Shown here: piece by piece, positions 1 through 6,041 of the stretch
Layout: the number at the start of each line of letters is the position of its first letter
How positions within the stretch are numbered: the stretch's first letter is position 1
Assembly: GCA_023487615.1 (NCBI GenBank)
Contig: JAMDBH010000075.1
Coordinates: 1 to 18,716 of the forward strand
DNA length: 18,716 nt
Direction: 5' to 3'
Source of the DNA: Gammaproteobacteria bacterium
GTDB taxonomy: Bacteria; Pseudomonadota; Gammaproteobacteria; SURF-13
Translations under genes and position numbers: made by a program
Notes under the pieces: model-generated
What the model was told of the DNA's origin: nothing
The model's database searches: none
What the model saw: only the letters and a program-made list of their open reading frames with translations

Positions 1-172
1 CCGTGACATCGGGGTGTTGATTACCGATCACAAGGTGCGCGAGACGCTGGGCATCTGTGAACGCGCTTACATCATGAACGCGGGCAGGCTAATCGCGGAA
101 GGTAGCCCCGGCGAGATCCTGCGGGATCAACACGTCAAGGAAGTCTATCTGGGCGAGCACTTTACGCTGTGA
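1..172 (+). CDS. lptB: LPS export ABC transporter ATP-binding protein, 3' end only
   Basis: Partial gene: the reading frame enters at base 2 and gives 56 residues to a TGA at 170-172. The fragment reads [20 protein letters not shown], then a GEIL segment and a VYLGEHFTL end. This is the typical C-terminal stretch of LptB, including the H-loop histidine in ITDH. LptB is the cytoplasmic ATPase of the LptB2FGC complex that extracts lipopolysaccharide from the inner membrane. Its position directly upstream of rpoN is the usual order in proteobacteria. The Walker A and signature motifs lie outside the window. The family call is secure from the C-terminal motif and gene order. Confidence 0.9.
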   Translation, partial: RDIGVLITDHKVRETLGICERAYIMNAGRLIAEGSPGEILRDQHVKEVYLGEHFTL

Positions 173-173
173 G

Positions 174-265
174 GCAGGGGCTAGGAACTAGGGGCTAGGG
201 AGTAGGGGGAAAACCCCTCCTTACCCCTCACTCCTAACCCCTAACTCCTAGCCCCTAACCCCTGC
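174..265. repeat. Long imperfect inverted repeat built from CTAGGGG-type units
   Basis: The left arm (174-210) is G-rich with repeated CTAGGGG-like units. The right arm (213-265) is C-rich with repeated CCCCTAA/CCTAGCCCC units. The outer ends GCAGGGG (174-180) and CCCCTGC (259-265) are exact complements, and the interior pairs imperfectly around an AAAA centre. It begins two bases after the lptB stop. It could act as a transcript-end stem or be an intergenic mobile repeat. The strong strand bias and unit repetition are seen directly; the function is unknown. Confidence 0.75.
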
Positions 266-402
266 TTTATACCCCCACCGTCAAAAACTCGGCTAAAATA
301 GGGTCGGTATGATTTATGCTAGAGAAACAGAAAGCCCGAGCTAAAACCGTTACCCCCTGATGTCCCTTGGGGAATGAGCAGAACTTTTTCAGTACAGGAT
401 AC

Positions 403-1890
403 ATGAAGCAGACTCTTCAACTCCGGCTTGGCCAGCATCTGACGATGACGCCTCAGTTACAACAGGCGATACGTCTGCTACAACTGTCCACCACGGAGCT
501 GCAACTGGAGATCCAGCAGGCACTGGACTCCAATCTGATGCTTGAACTCGTCGAGGGGGAAGGCGATGTCCCGGTCGCCAAAGAATCCCTCACCCTCTAT
601 GACAACCCCCTTCCCGGCGGCGGCGGGGAAGCGGAACCCGCCGCCGGAGACGTGAACGAGCAACACGAGGGCGGCGGCGACGATGCCCCCGTTGACAGCG
701 CCTGGGAAGATTCATTCGACCACATTTCACCAAGCAGCTCACACAACACCCACGAGGATCGTGACTACGAGACCCAGAGCAACGCCGCCGGGGAAAGTCT
801 GCGCGAGCACCTGGTCTGGCAGATGCGCCTCACCCCCTTCAGCGAAACCGACATGACCATTGCCACGGCGATCATAGATTCGGTGGACGATGACGGCTAT
901 CTGAACAGTTCCCTGACAGACATCCTGGCCAGCCTGGATGATAAGGGCGTGGGCGATCTCGCCATCACCCCGGAAGAGGTTGAGGCAGTGCTGCACCGGA
1001 TTCAAAGCTTTGACCCCATAGGCGTGGGCGCCCGCGATTTGCGTGAGTGCCTGCTTATTCAATTGCAACACTATGACCGCGGCACACCGTGGCTTGCGCA
1101 GGCCAGGCAACTGGTGGAACATCATCTCGATCTGCTGGCCGCCCGTGACTACAATCAGCTCAAGCGTCAATTGAAGGTCAGCGATACGGAACTGCGCGAG
1201 ATCATCGAACTGATCCAGTCGCTTCATCCGCGCCCCGGCGGTCAGATCGCCGACAGCCGCCCGCAGTATTTGATCCCCGACGTCTATGTTCGCAAGCAGC
1301 GCGGCAAATGGCTGGTGGAACTCAATCCGGAGGCGGCCCCGCGGCTGCGCATCAATACTCACTATGCGAGTCTGGTGCGCCGCGCCGACAACAGCAACGA
1401 TAATAATTACCTCAAGAACCACCTGCAGGAGGCGCGCTGGTTTATCAAGAGCCTGAAGAGCCGCAATGAAACGTTGCTCAAGGTCGCCACCTGCATCGTC
1501 GAACGGCAGCGCCCGTTCCTGGAGCGTGGAGAAGAATTCATGGAGGCCATGGTGCTGCATGACGTGGCGGAAGCGGTCGGCATGCACGAATCCACCATCT
1601 CGCGCGTCACTACGCAAAAATTTATCCACACCCCGCGAGGCATTTTTGAACTCAAATATTTCTTCTCCAGTCACGTCAACACCACCATAGGCGGTGAATG
1701 CTCGGCCACCGCCATTCGCGCCCTGATAAAAAGACTGATCTCCACCGAGGAGACCATGAAACCATTGAGCGACAGCAAGATCGCCAACCTGCTCTTGAAG
1801 CAGGGCATCAACGTCGCGCGCCGCACCATCGCAAAATACCGTGAATCACTCGCCATTCCCCCGTCCAACGAACGCAAACGCCTGTCTTAG
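403..1890 (+). CDS. rpoN: RNA polymerase sigma-54 factor
   Basis: This 495-residue protein is RpoN, the sigma factor for -24/-12 promoters that needs AAA+ enhancer-binding activators. The N-terminus ([20 protein letters not shown], then [10 protein letters not shown]) is the glutamine/leucine-rich Region I. An acidic, low-complexity Region II follows at about residues 55-125. The core-binding region comes next, then a helix-turn-helix around [11 protein letters not shown], and the RpoN box [10 protein letters not shown] at about residues 472-481, which reads the -24 element. The ATG at 403 is preferred: it has AGGA three bases upstream and gives the family-typical start. An in-frame TTG at 367 would add 12 atypical residues and lacks a ribosome site. 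E. coli RpoN is 477 aa; the extra length is mostly in Region II. It is followed 21 bases later by hpf, the classical order. Confidence 0.97.
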   Translation: MKQTLQLRLGQHLTMTPQLQQAIRLLQLSTTELQLEIQQALDSNLMLELVEGEGDVPVAKESLTLYDNPLPGGGGEAEPAAGDVNEQHEGGGDDAPVDSAWEDSFDHISPSSSHNTHEDRDYETQSNAAGESLREHLVWQMRLTPFSETDMTIATAIIDSVDDDGYLNSSLTDILASLDDKGVGDLAITPEEVEAVLHRIQSFDPIGVGARDLRECLLIQLQHYDRGTPWLAQARQLVEHHLDLLAARDYNQLKRQLKVSDTELREIIELIQSLHPRPGGQIADSRPQYLIPDVYVRKQRGKWLVELNPEAAPRLRINTHYASLVRRADNSNDNNYLKNHLQEARWFIKSLKSRNETLLKVATCIVERQRPFLERGEEFMEAMVLHDVAEAVGMHESTISRVTTQKFIHTPRGIFELKYFFSSHVNTTIGGECSATAIRALIKRLISTEETMKPLSDSKIANLLLKQGINVARRTIAKYRESLAIPPSNERKRLS

Positions 1891-1911
1891 GCGCTTTTCA
1901 AGGAGCAACCC

Positions 1912-2238
1912 ATGCAAATCAATGTAAGCGGCCATCATGTGGAGATTACCCCGGCGTTGCGCACCTACGTCCTCAACAAGCTCGAACGTGTGGAGCGCCG
2001 CTTTGACCATGTCACCGATATCCGGGTGATCCTGAGCGTGGAAAAGCTGCGCCAAAAAGCGGAGGCCACCATCAACTTAAGCGGCGCCAGCCTGCACGCC
2101 TTTGCCGAAGATGAGGATCTGTACGCCGCCATAGACGCCCTGACCGACAAACTGGACCGGCAGATCAAGAAGCACAAGGAAAAAATCACCGATCACCATC
2201 GCGCTGAAGGGGCCCACAAAAATCAGAAGCATGAATAG
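1912..2238 (+). CDS. hpf: Short ribosome hibernation promoting factor
   Basis: This 108-residue protein starts MQINVSGHHVEITPALRTYV, the standard HPF/YfiA fold opening, and has the basic helix region KLDRQIKKHKEKI near the C-terminus. It lacks the long-form C-terminal dimerisation domain, so it is the short HPF type. In better-studied relatives this protein promotes 100S dimer formation with RMF, or silences 70S ribosomes, in stationary phase. The start is supported by AGGAG at 1901-1905, six bases from ATG. The gene lies 21 bases after rpoN and is probably co-transcribed with it, as in many proteobacteria. Confidence 0.95.
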   Translation: MQINVSGHHVEITPALRTYVLNKLERVERRFDHVTDIRVILSVEKLRQKAEATINLSGASLHAFAEDEDLYAAIDALTDKLDRQIKKHKEKITDHHRAEGAHKNQKHE

Positions 2239-2315
2239 CGTAGAGCTTGCTTCGGCCGGCGCCATGCATCACGGCACGATAGAAATTTTAGGAAACTCTG
2301 AAAAATATATCGCCA

Positions 2316-2372
2316 ACCGCCAAGGCGCCAGCCACCAAGAAAAAAACTTGACGTTCTTGGCGTCTTGGCGGT
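2316..2372. repeat. Intergenic inverted repeat of the CTTGGCGTCTTGGCGG type
   Basis: The left arm begins ACCGCCAAG (2316-2324) and the right arm ends CTTGGCGGT (2364-2372), an exact 9-bp complement. Pairing continues imperfectly inward through GCGCCA and GGCGTC. It occupies the hpf-ptsN gap. I have the impression that similar CTTGGCG intergenic repeats are common in environmental bacterial genomes. It may form a stem in the hpf-ptsN transcript, but there is no T-run, so it is not a clear intrinsic terminator. Confidence 0.7.
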
Positions 2373-2409
2373 CCAACATGAATAAATCAGAGATTCCTTT
2401 ATATTAACC

Positions 2410-2883
2410 ATGATAAACATCAGTGATCTTGTTACCGTTGAGCGCGTTGCTCACGATGCACGCGCCAGCAGCAAAAAACGCGCATTGGAATTGTTAAGCC
2501 GGCTGATTACAAACAGCCAGGAGGAGTTGAGTGAGCAAGAGGTCTTTGAAAGCCTGGTCGCGCGCGAGCGTCTGGGTGCGACGGGACTGGGCCGCGGCGT
2601 AGCGATCCCCCACGGCCGGCTGAAAAAACTGTCGCGTCCCATCGGCGCCTTCATGCACCTTAGCCAAGGCGTGGATTATGACGCCAGCGACAAGCAGCCG
2701 GTGGACCTGCTGTTCGCCTTGCTGGTGCCGGAAAAATCCACCGAAGAGCATCTGCAAATCCTCTCCACGCTGGCGCAGATGTTCAGCGACAAGCCCTTTC
2801 GCGAGCAACTTCGCGGAACGGATTCCAATTCCAACGTACACGATCTGCTTGTACACTGGCAGCCGCACACTCCACCGACTTAA
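2410..2883 (+). CDS. ptsN: Nitrogen-PTS EIIA component (EIIANtr)
   Basis: This 157-residue protein belongs to the fructose/mannitol EIIA family and is the PtsN type by context between hpf and hprK. The phospho-accepting histidine is visible as His68 in GRGVAIPHGR; the downstream core VDLLFALLVPEKSTEEHL is also typical. EIIANtr receives phosphate from NPr/HPr and acts as a cytoplasmic regulator, for example of potassium transport and nitrogen/carbon balance, not of sugar uptake. Length is normal for the family (about 150-160). No strong ribosome site precedes the ATG at 2410. The gene ends 12 bases before hprK. Confidence 0.95.
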   Translation: MINISDLVTVERVAHDARASSKKRALELLSRLITNSQEELSEQEVFESLVARERLGATGLGRGVAIPHGRLKKLSRPIGAFMHLSQGVDYDASDKQPVDLLFALLVPEKSTEEHLQILSTLAQMFSDKPFREQLRGTDSNSNVHDLLVHWQPHTPPT

Positions 2884-2895
2884 CTTAATAGTAAG

Positions 2896-3489
2896 ATGCC
2901 CTCTCCCGCTACCCTCACCGTACACGGCGTGTTGATGGAGATTTGCGGGCTCGGGGTGCTGATCCAGGGGCCAAGCGGGATAGGCAAAGGTGAACTGGCG
3001 CTGGAACTCATCAGCCGCGGACACCGCCTCATCGCCGATGACGCCCCTCAGATCAGCGTCTCGACATCCAACTCTCTTTCCGGCAACTGTCCGCCGTTGC
3101 TGCGCAACCTGCTGGAGGTGCGCAGCCTCGGCGTATTGAACGTCGCGGCGCTGTTCGGCGAGCAGGCCGTGGCATCGAGTACGCCGCTGCAATTGATTGT
3201 GACTTTGGAAACTATTATTGAATCGGAAATCTCGGAACGCGACATTGCCGGCTCGATGCACACTACTCGCCGCCTGCTCGACGTGGACATTCCTGAAATC
3301 CGTCTGGCGCTGGGAGGTCGCTCCCGGCATCCTGCCTCCCGCGACATTAGTACATCCCTGTACGCCACAGGCCGCCCGACCGCCCTGCTGGTGGAAACTC
3401 TGGTCAAGAATTTCAAACTGCGACAGCAAGGTTACTTTGCTCACGCCGATCTGAGTAAACGCCAGCGGCGCGTCATGGACTCATCTTAG
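2896..3489 (+). CDS. hprK: HPr kinase/phosphorylase, short form, interrupted in frame by a palindromic repeat
   Basis: The 197-residue product aligns by eye with the catalytic domain of HprK, which phosphorylates a serine on HPr. Seen: conserved HGV at residues 10-12, a Walker A-like GPSGIGKGE at 25-33, LIADD at 45-49, and the family signature as LLEVRSLGVLNV at 72-83. Three oddities stand out. The usual N-terminal domain of about 130 residues is absent, and ptsN ends 12 bases upstream, leaving no room for it. The P-loop reads GKG instead of GKS/T, and the signature has Ser77 where Gly is usual. Residues 143-160 are encoded by a repeat insertion that splits the GR/PTALLVE segment matching the family's PGRNLAVLVE. 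Short HprK proteins exist in alphaproteobacteria, so the length alone is not proof of decay. Activity is doubtful. rapZ starts two bases after the stop. Confidence 0.85.
   Translation: MPSPATLTVHGVLMEICGLGVLIQGPSGIGKGELALELISRGHRLIADDAPQISVSTSNSLSGNCPPLLRNLLEVRSLGVLNVAALFGEQAVASSTPLQLIVTLETIIESEISERDIAGSMHTTRRLLDVDIPEIRLALGGRSRHPASRDISTSLYATGRPTALLVETLVKNFKLRQQGYFAHADLSKRQRRVMDSS
3322..3375 (+). repeat. Palindromic element copy A, 54 bp, in frame inside hprK
   Basis: The insertion is exactly 54 bp (18 codons) and is flanked by AGGTCGC (3315-3321) and AGGCCGC (3369-3375), a 7-bp near-direct repeat that looks like a target duplication. Inside are CCTGCCTCCCGCGACATT and the hairpin GTACATCCCTGTAC. 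The encoded peptide is SRHPASRDISTSLYATGR. Removing 54 bp restores GGR-PTALLVE, which matches HprK relatives. The GTCGC at 3317-3321 is complemented by GCGAC at 3341-3345. The right arm seen in copy D is missing here. Confidence 0.85.
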
Positions 3490-3491
3490 CC

Positions 3492-4349
3492 ATGAAATTA
3501 ATCATTGTCACCGGCCTTTCGGGTTCGGGTAAAAGCACCGCTCTGCAGGCGCTCGAAGACCTCGGATTTTATTGCATAGATAACCTGCCGGTCGGCCTGT
3601 TACCCGCATTTGCCGAGCAAATCATCAACATGCCGACGCGCAGTTACAAGAACGCCGCGGTGAGCATAGACGTGCGCAATCTGAGCACTGATCTCGAGCA
3701 ATTCCCTGAGGTGCTGGACGAGCTTAAAGGCACCGGCCTTGCCTGCGAAATCTTTTTTCTCGATGCCGACGAAAAGATCCTGCTGAAGCGGTTCAGCGAG
3801 ACGCGCCGCAAACACCCATTGACCAACCAGGGTCTGCCACTGGCGGAGGCGCTGACTCAGGAGCGCAAGCTGCTCGAGCCCATGCTGGCGCATGCCGACC
3901 TCTATATTGAGACGAGTCAAATGCACCTGCATCAGTTGCGCGAGATCGTGCGCGAACGGCTGGAGGCCCAGACCTCCAGCCACATGTCCCTGCTGTTCGA
4001 ATCATTCGGCTACAAGCGGGGCATCCCGGCGGACGCGGACTTCGTCTTCGATGTGCGGTGCCTGCCCAACCCGCACTGGGAATCCCAGTTGCGCCCGCTT
4101 ACCGGACTTGATCCCGAGGTCATGCGTTTTCTTGAGGAGCAGCCCGCGGTATTGCAGATGTTTGAACACATCAGGGATTTTCTCGAGGCGTGGATTCCCC
4201 GCTTCGAGGCCGACAACCGTAGCTATATGACCGTGGCCCTGGGCTGCACCGGCGGCCAACACCGCTCCGTGTACCTCGCTCAATTATTGGCCGGCCACTT
4301 CCGCGCGGGGCGGGAAAACGTTATCGTGCGTCATCGGGAATTGCCATGA
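3492..4349 (+). CDS. rapZ: RNase adapter protein RapZ (nucleotide-binding)
   Basis: This 285-residue protein has the RapZ layout: an N-terminal P-loop domain with GLSGSGKST at residues 8-16, and a C-terminal domain with VALGCTGGQHRSVYLAQ and the ending NVIVRHRELP. In E. coli RapZ senses glucosamine-6-phosphate and presents the small RNA GlmZ to RNase E, tuning GlmS. In other bacteria the role is less well defined, but location in the rpoN/PTS-Ntr cluster is conserved. The length matches E. coli RapZ (284). The start lies two bases after the hprK stop, and the stop overlaps the next ATG as ATGA, indicating coupled translation. No abnormality is seen. Confidence 0.96.
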   Translation: MKLIIVTGLSGSGKSTALQALEDLGFYCIDNLPVGLLPAFAEQIINMPTRSYKNAAVSIDVRNLSTDLEQFPEVLDELKGTGLACEIFFLDADEKILLKRFSETRRKHPLTNQGLPLAEALTQERKLLEPMLAHADLYIETSQMHLHQLREIVRERLEAQTSSHMSLLFESFGYKRGIPADADFVFDVRCLPNPHWESQLRPLTGLDPEVMRFLEEQPAVLQMFEHIRDFLEAWIPRFEADNRSYMTVALGCTGGQHRSVYLAQLLAGHFRAGRENVIVRHRELP

Positions 4350-4534
4350 CCATAGGCCTGTTAATCATCACCCACAACAATATCGGCACGGATCTCGTCG
4401 AGACCGCCACCGGGATGCTGGGCGTGTGTCCGCTGGCGACGTATTTGAAAAATGGCGGCACATCCGTGTACCGCAGAAATCTCTGTATATACAGAGATTT
4501 CTTAACGGATTCTACTGAGGGATACAGATTATGA
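4346..4534 (+). pseudogene. EIIA-Man-type PTS component, truncated after about 32 codons
   Basis: The first residues, MTIGLLIITHNNIGTDLVET then ATGMLGVCPL, match the start of mannose-family EIIA proteins. These normally follow rapZ and precede HPr (ptsH/npr) and EI genes. His10 in ITHN corresponds to the phosphorylated histidine. From about base 4440 the match stops, and a further 30 unrelated residues lead to a TGA. A complete protein would be about 130 residues. The stop overlaps the ihfB ATG at 4531 as ATGA, so translation might still feed ihfB. The junction carries TTGAAAAATGGCGGC (4445-4459), an inverted copy of sequence from the hairpin array after ihfB. It is probably a non-functional remnant of a rearrangement, or an assembly join. 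Confidence 0.75.
4475..4502. promoter_or_regulatory. Perfect 28-bp palindrome upstream of ihfB
   Basis: The two 14-base halves are exact reverse complements around the centre TGTATATACA, with outer ends AGAAATC and GATTTCT. It lies 28 bases before the ihfB ATG. Its symmetry suits a dimeric repressor operator or a 14-bp RNA hairpin. It resembles a LexA box only loosely: CTGT and ACAG are separated by 4 bases, not 8. No regulator can be assigned. Confidence 0.6.
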
Positions 4535-4818
4535 CGAAATCGGAACTCATAGAGATACTTTCCCGCAAACAGACTCAGTTGGCCTATAAGGATATAGAGC
4601 TGACTGTAAAAACCATGCTTGATCAGATGGGGCAGGCGCTCGCCAACGGTCAGCGGATCGAGATCCGCGGCTTCGGCAGTTTTTCCCTGCATTACCGGCC
4701 GCCTCGCGTCGGCCGCAACCCAAAAACCGGCGATCCGGTGTCGCTGTATGGAAAGTATGTACCTCACTTCAAGCCGGGCAAAGAGTTGCGTGAACGAGTC
4801 AATAGCGGCATGAATTAG
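4531..4818 (+). CDS. ihfB: Integration host factor beta subunit
   Basis: This 95-residue DNA-bending protein starts [20 protein letters not shown] and contains [25 protein letters not shown] and [16 protein letters not shown], the beta-subunit hallmarks. The proline in GRNPKTG is the residue that intercalates into DNA. IHF is an alpha/beta heterodimer that makes sharp bends and assists sigma-54 activators among others. GAGGG (4517-4521) lies nine bases before the ATG. Context is unusual: ihfB normally follows rpsA, but here it lies between a cut EIIA gene and a cut spoT gene, with hairpin-repeat sequence on both sides. The coding sequence itself looks intact. Confidence 0.95.
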   Translation: MTKSELIEILSRKQTQLAYKDIELTVKTMLDQMGQALANGQRIEIRGFGSFSLHYRPPRVGRNPKTGDPVSLYGKYVPHFKPGKELRERVNSGMN

Positions 4819-4964
4819 CAGGCTGTTTATCAACAGCCTGCGTGCGGCGCATGGACGCGCCGCCATTTTTCAAGCACGGGGTAGGTGCTTGAAAAATGGA
4901 GCAAAGCAAAAATCGCACTTTTTGCTTTGCGAGTTGAGAAAGCCCACGGATGGGCTTTTTCAAC
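4819..4964 (+). repeat. Array of five consecutive hairpins directly after ihfB
   Basis: Five perfect or near-perfect stems follow each other with almost no gaps. CAGGCTGTT/AACAGCCTG is at 4819-4840. GCGGCGC/GCGCCGC is at 4844-4863. A 15-bp stem CCATTTTTCAAGCAC and its complement is at 4863-4899. A 12-bp stem GCAAAGCAAAAA is at 4901-4930. A 14-bp stem GTTGAGAAAGCCCA, with one mismatch, is at 4933-4964. The array starts at the base after the ihfB stop codon. It has no coding content. Sequence from the second/third stems recurs inverted at 4445-4459. It looks like a non-coding mobile or structured repeat. Confidence 0.8.
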
Positions 4965-4995
4965 ACTCTATTAAGTACCGGCGTGTAAAACCCGC

Positions 4996-5032
4996 ACGGC
5001 ATGCGCTTGAAAAGCCCATGCCGTTTTTTTTT
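4996..5032 (+). terminator. Rho-independent terminator
   Basis: The stem ACGGCATG (4996-5003) pairs with CATGCCGT (5017-5024). It is extended by GCTT/AAGC across one C-C mismatch and followed by a run of nine T residues (5024-5032). This is a strong intrinsic terminator on the + strand. It would end transcription coming through ihfB and the hairpin array before the spoT remnant. Confidence 0.8.
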
Positions 5033-5077
5033 GACGTACGGGGACGTACTAATGTCGCGGGCGCATGGGTGAGGCAG
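5033..5077 (-). repeat. Palindromic element copy B, partial, abutting the terminator
   Basis: GACGTACGGGGACGTACTAA then TGTCGCGGG (5033-5061) matches copies A, C and D in the reverse orientation, with small changes in the hairpin (GTACGGGGACGTAC). Beyond 5061 only GAGGCAG (5071-5077) remains recognisable. It begins immediately after the T-run of the terminator. This copy is not inside a gene. Confidence 0.7.
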
Positions 5078-5212
5078 TAACGCTGCCGAACGGGTTTACA
5101 GGATTTACACCCCGGTCTTTCGAGCGCAGCAGGAACCGAAGCACAGAAAGCGCAGCGACGGCCATCCGGTGATGATTGATTCAACCTCGCTATTAGGCTT
5201 ATCCTGTGCAAT

Positions 5213-5272
5213 GTCGCTCCCGGCATCCTGCCCCATGCCGTACAGGGATGTACCAATGTCGCGGGAGGCAGG
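5213..5272 (-). repeat. Palindromic element copy C at the 5' edge of the spoT remnant
   Basis: Reading +, it has GTCGCTCCCGGCATCCTGCC, then CCATGCC, then GTACAGGGATGTACCAATGT and CGCGGGAGGCAGG. The first 20 bases are the element's outer arm; the complementary outer arm on the right is missing. CAATGTCGC occurs twice (5209-5217 and 5254-5262). SpoT-like sequence resumes immediately to the right with codons for RLL, and the frame is open through the element back to a TGA at 5177-5179. Confidence 0.8.
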
Positions 5273-5278
5273 CGGCTG

Positions 5279-5938
5279 TTGAACATGGAGCTCGACATCT
5301 ACGAACTCTCGCTCGACAAGCTCACCCCCGTTCGCATCAAAGAAGTGCTCAAGCAATACAAACTCAAGACGCTGGACGACCTGCTGGAAGAGATCGGGCT
5401 CGGCAACCGCATGGCGCAACTGGTGGCGCGCTCGCTGTCACCCGAAGCGGAGCTGCCGGGCAAGGCGGACAAGAAGGCCCGGCGGCCCGGCGGGCGGCCG
5501 CTGGTGATTAAAGGCACGGAGGGGATGGTGGTCACTTTCGCCAAGTGCTGCTGGCCGATCCCCGGCGACCCGATCCTGGGCTTTGTCAGCGCCGGGCGCG
5601 GCATCGTGATCCATACCAAATCCTGCAAGAACGTCTCCGAATACCGCAAACATCCCGAGAAGTGGCTGGACGTGCAGTGGGCGGAAAAAATCGAGGGCGA
5701 ATTTCCGGTCGAGATCCGCGTGGAGGTCGCCAACCAGCGTGGTGTACTGGCGACGGTCGCCGCCTCCATTGCGAAATTGGGCGCCAACATCGAGAATGTC
5801 AGCATCGAGGAGCACGACGGGATGTATACCGCGATAACCTTTACTCTCGCGGTGCATGACCGTCTGCATCTCGCCCGCATCATGCGGCGACTGCGTGCCT
5901 TGCCGGTGGTGGTGCGCATTAGCCGGGTGAAGGGATAG
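5279..5938 (+). pseudogene. spoT: SpoT/RelA (p)ppGpp enzyme, C-terminal remnant
   Basis: The product matches only the C-terminal third of a long RSH protein. It has the helical segment LDDLLEEIGLGNRMAQLVAR, the zinc-finger/CC region FAKCCWPIPGDPILGFVSAG, and an ACT domain with NQRGVLATVAASIAKLGANI. The (p)ppGpp hydrolase, synthetase and TGS domains, roughly 480 residues, are absent. Starts available are TTG 5279 (GGAGG at 5264-5268, ten bases upstream) and ATG 5285. The break coincides with repeat copy C, and nothing SpoT-like is seen upstream of it. Downstream order (ridA, recG) is the normal spoT neighbourhood, so this is the native locus. The product would lack catalysis; it could be a free regulatory domain or simply a pseudogene. 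Loss of SpoT hydrolase is usually harmful when RelA is present, so another RSH gene or an assembly join should be considered. Confidence 0.8.
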
Positions 5939-5958
5939 GTTAGAACTGATTTAATAGT

Positions 5959-6014
5959 CACCGCAGAGGAATGAAATCAAAATAGTTTGTTTCTCCTCCG
6001 CGTCCTCCGTGGTG
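5959..6014. repeat. Intergenic inverted repeat of the CACCGCAGAGGA...TCCTCCGTGGTG type
   Basis: The left arm CACCGCAGAGGA (5959-5970) pairs imperfectly with TCCTCCGTGGTG (6003-6014), with an AT-rich centre. It lies between the spoT remnant and ridA. Repeats of this general form (CACCACAGAGG...CCTCTGTGGTG) are familiar from intergenic regions of many unrelated bacteria. No T-run follows, so terminator activity is not evident. Confidence 0.6.
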
Positions 6015-6041
6015 AATTGTTTTTATCCTGCAAGGAAAAAC

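Noticed and set aside
367..402. Upstream TTG start for rpoN
   Set aside because: It adds 12 residues not seen in the family and has no ribosome site; ATG 403 gives the canonical N-terminus.
739..1674. 311-codon open frame on the minus strand opposite rpoN
   Set aside because: It is antisense to conserved sigma-54 coding sequence, has no recognisable domain, and is explained by GC-rich codon use.
2316..2372. Sigma-54 promoter or terminator upstream of ptsN
   Set aside because: No GG-N10-GC arrangement with proper flanks is convincing, and there is no T-run after the stem.
2494..3444. 316-codon minus-strand frame across ptsN and hprK
   Set aside because: Shadow frame. It stays open through repeat copy A, which illustrates the element's multi-frame openness and is not evidence of a gene.
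4475..4502. LexA (SOS) box reading of the palindrome
   Set aside because: CTGT and ACAG are separated by four bases; the gammaproteobacterial LexA box needs eight.
4819..5077. CRISPR array suspicion for the repeated hairpins
   Set aside because: The stems differ from one another and there are no equal-length spacers or direct repeats.
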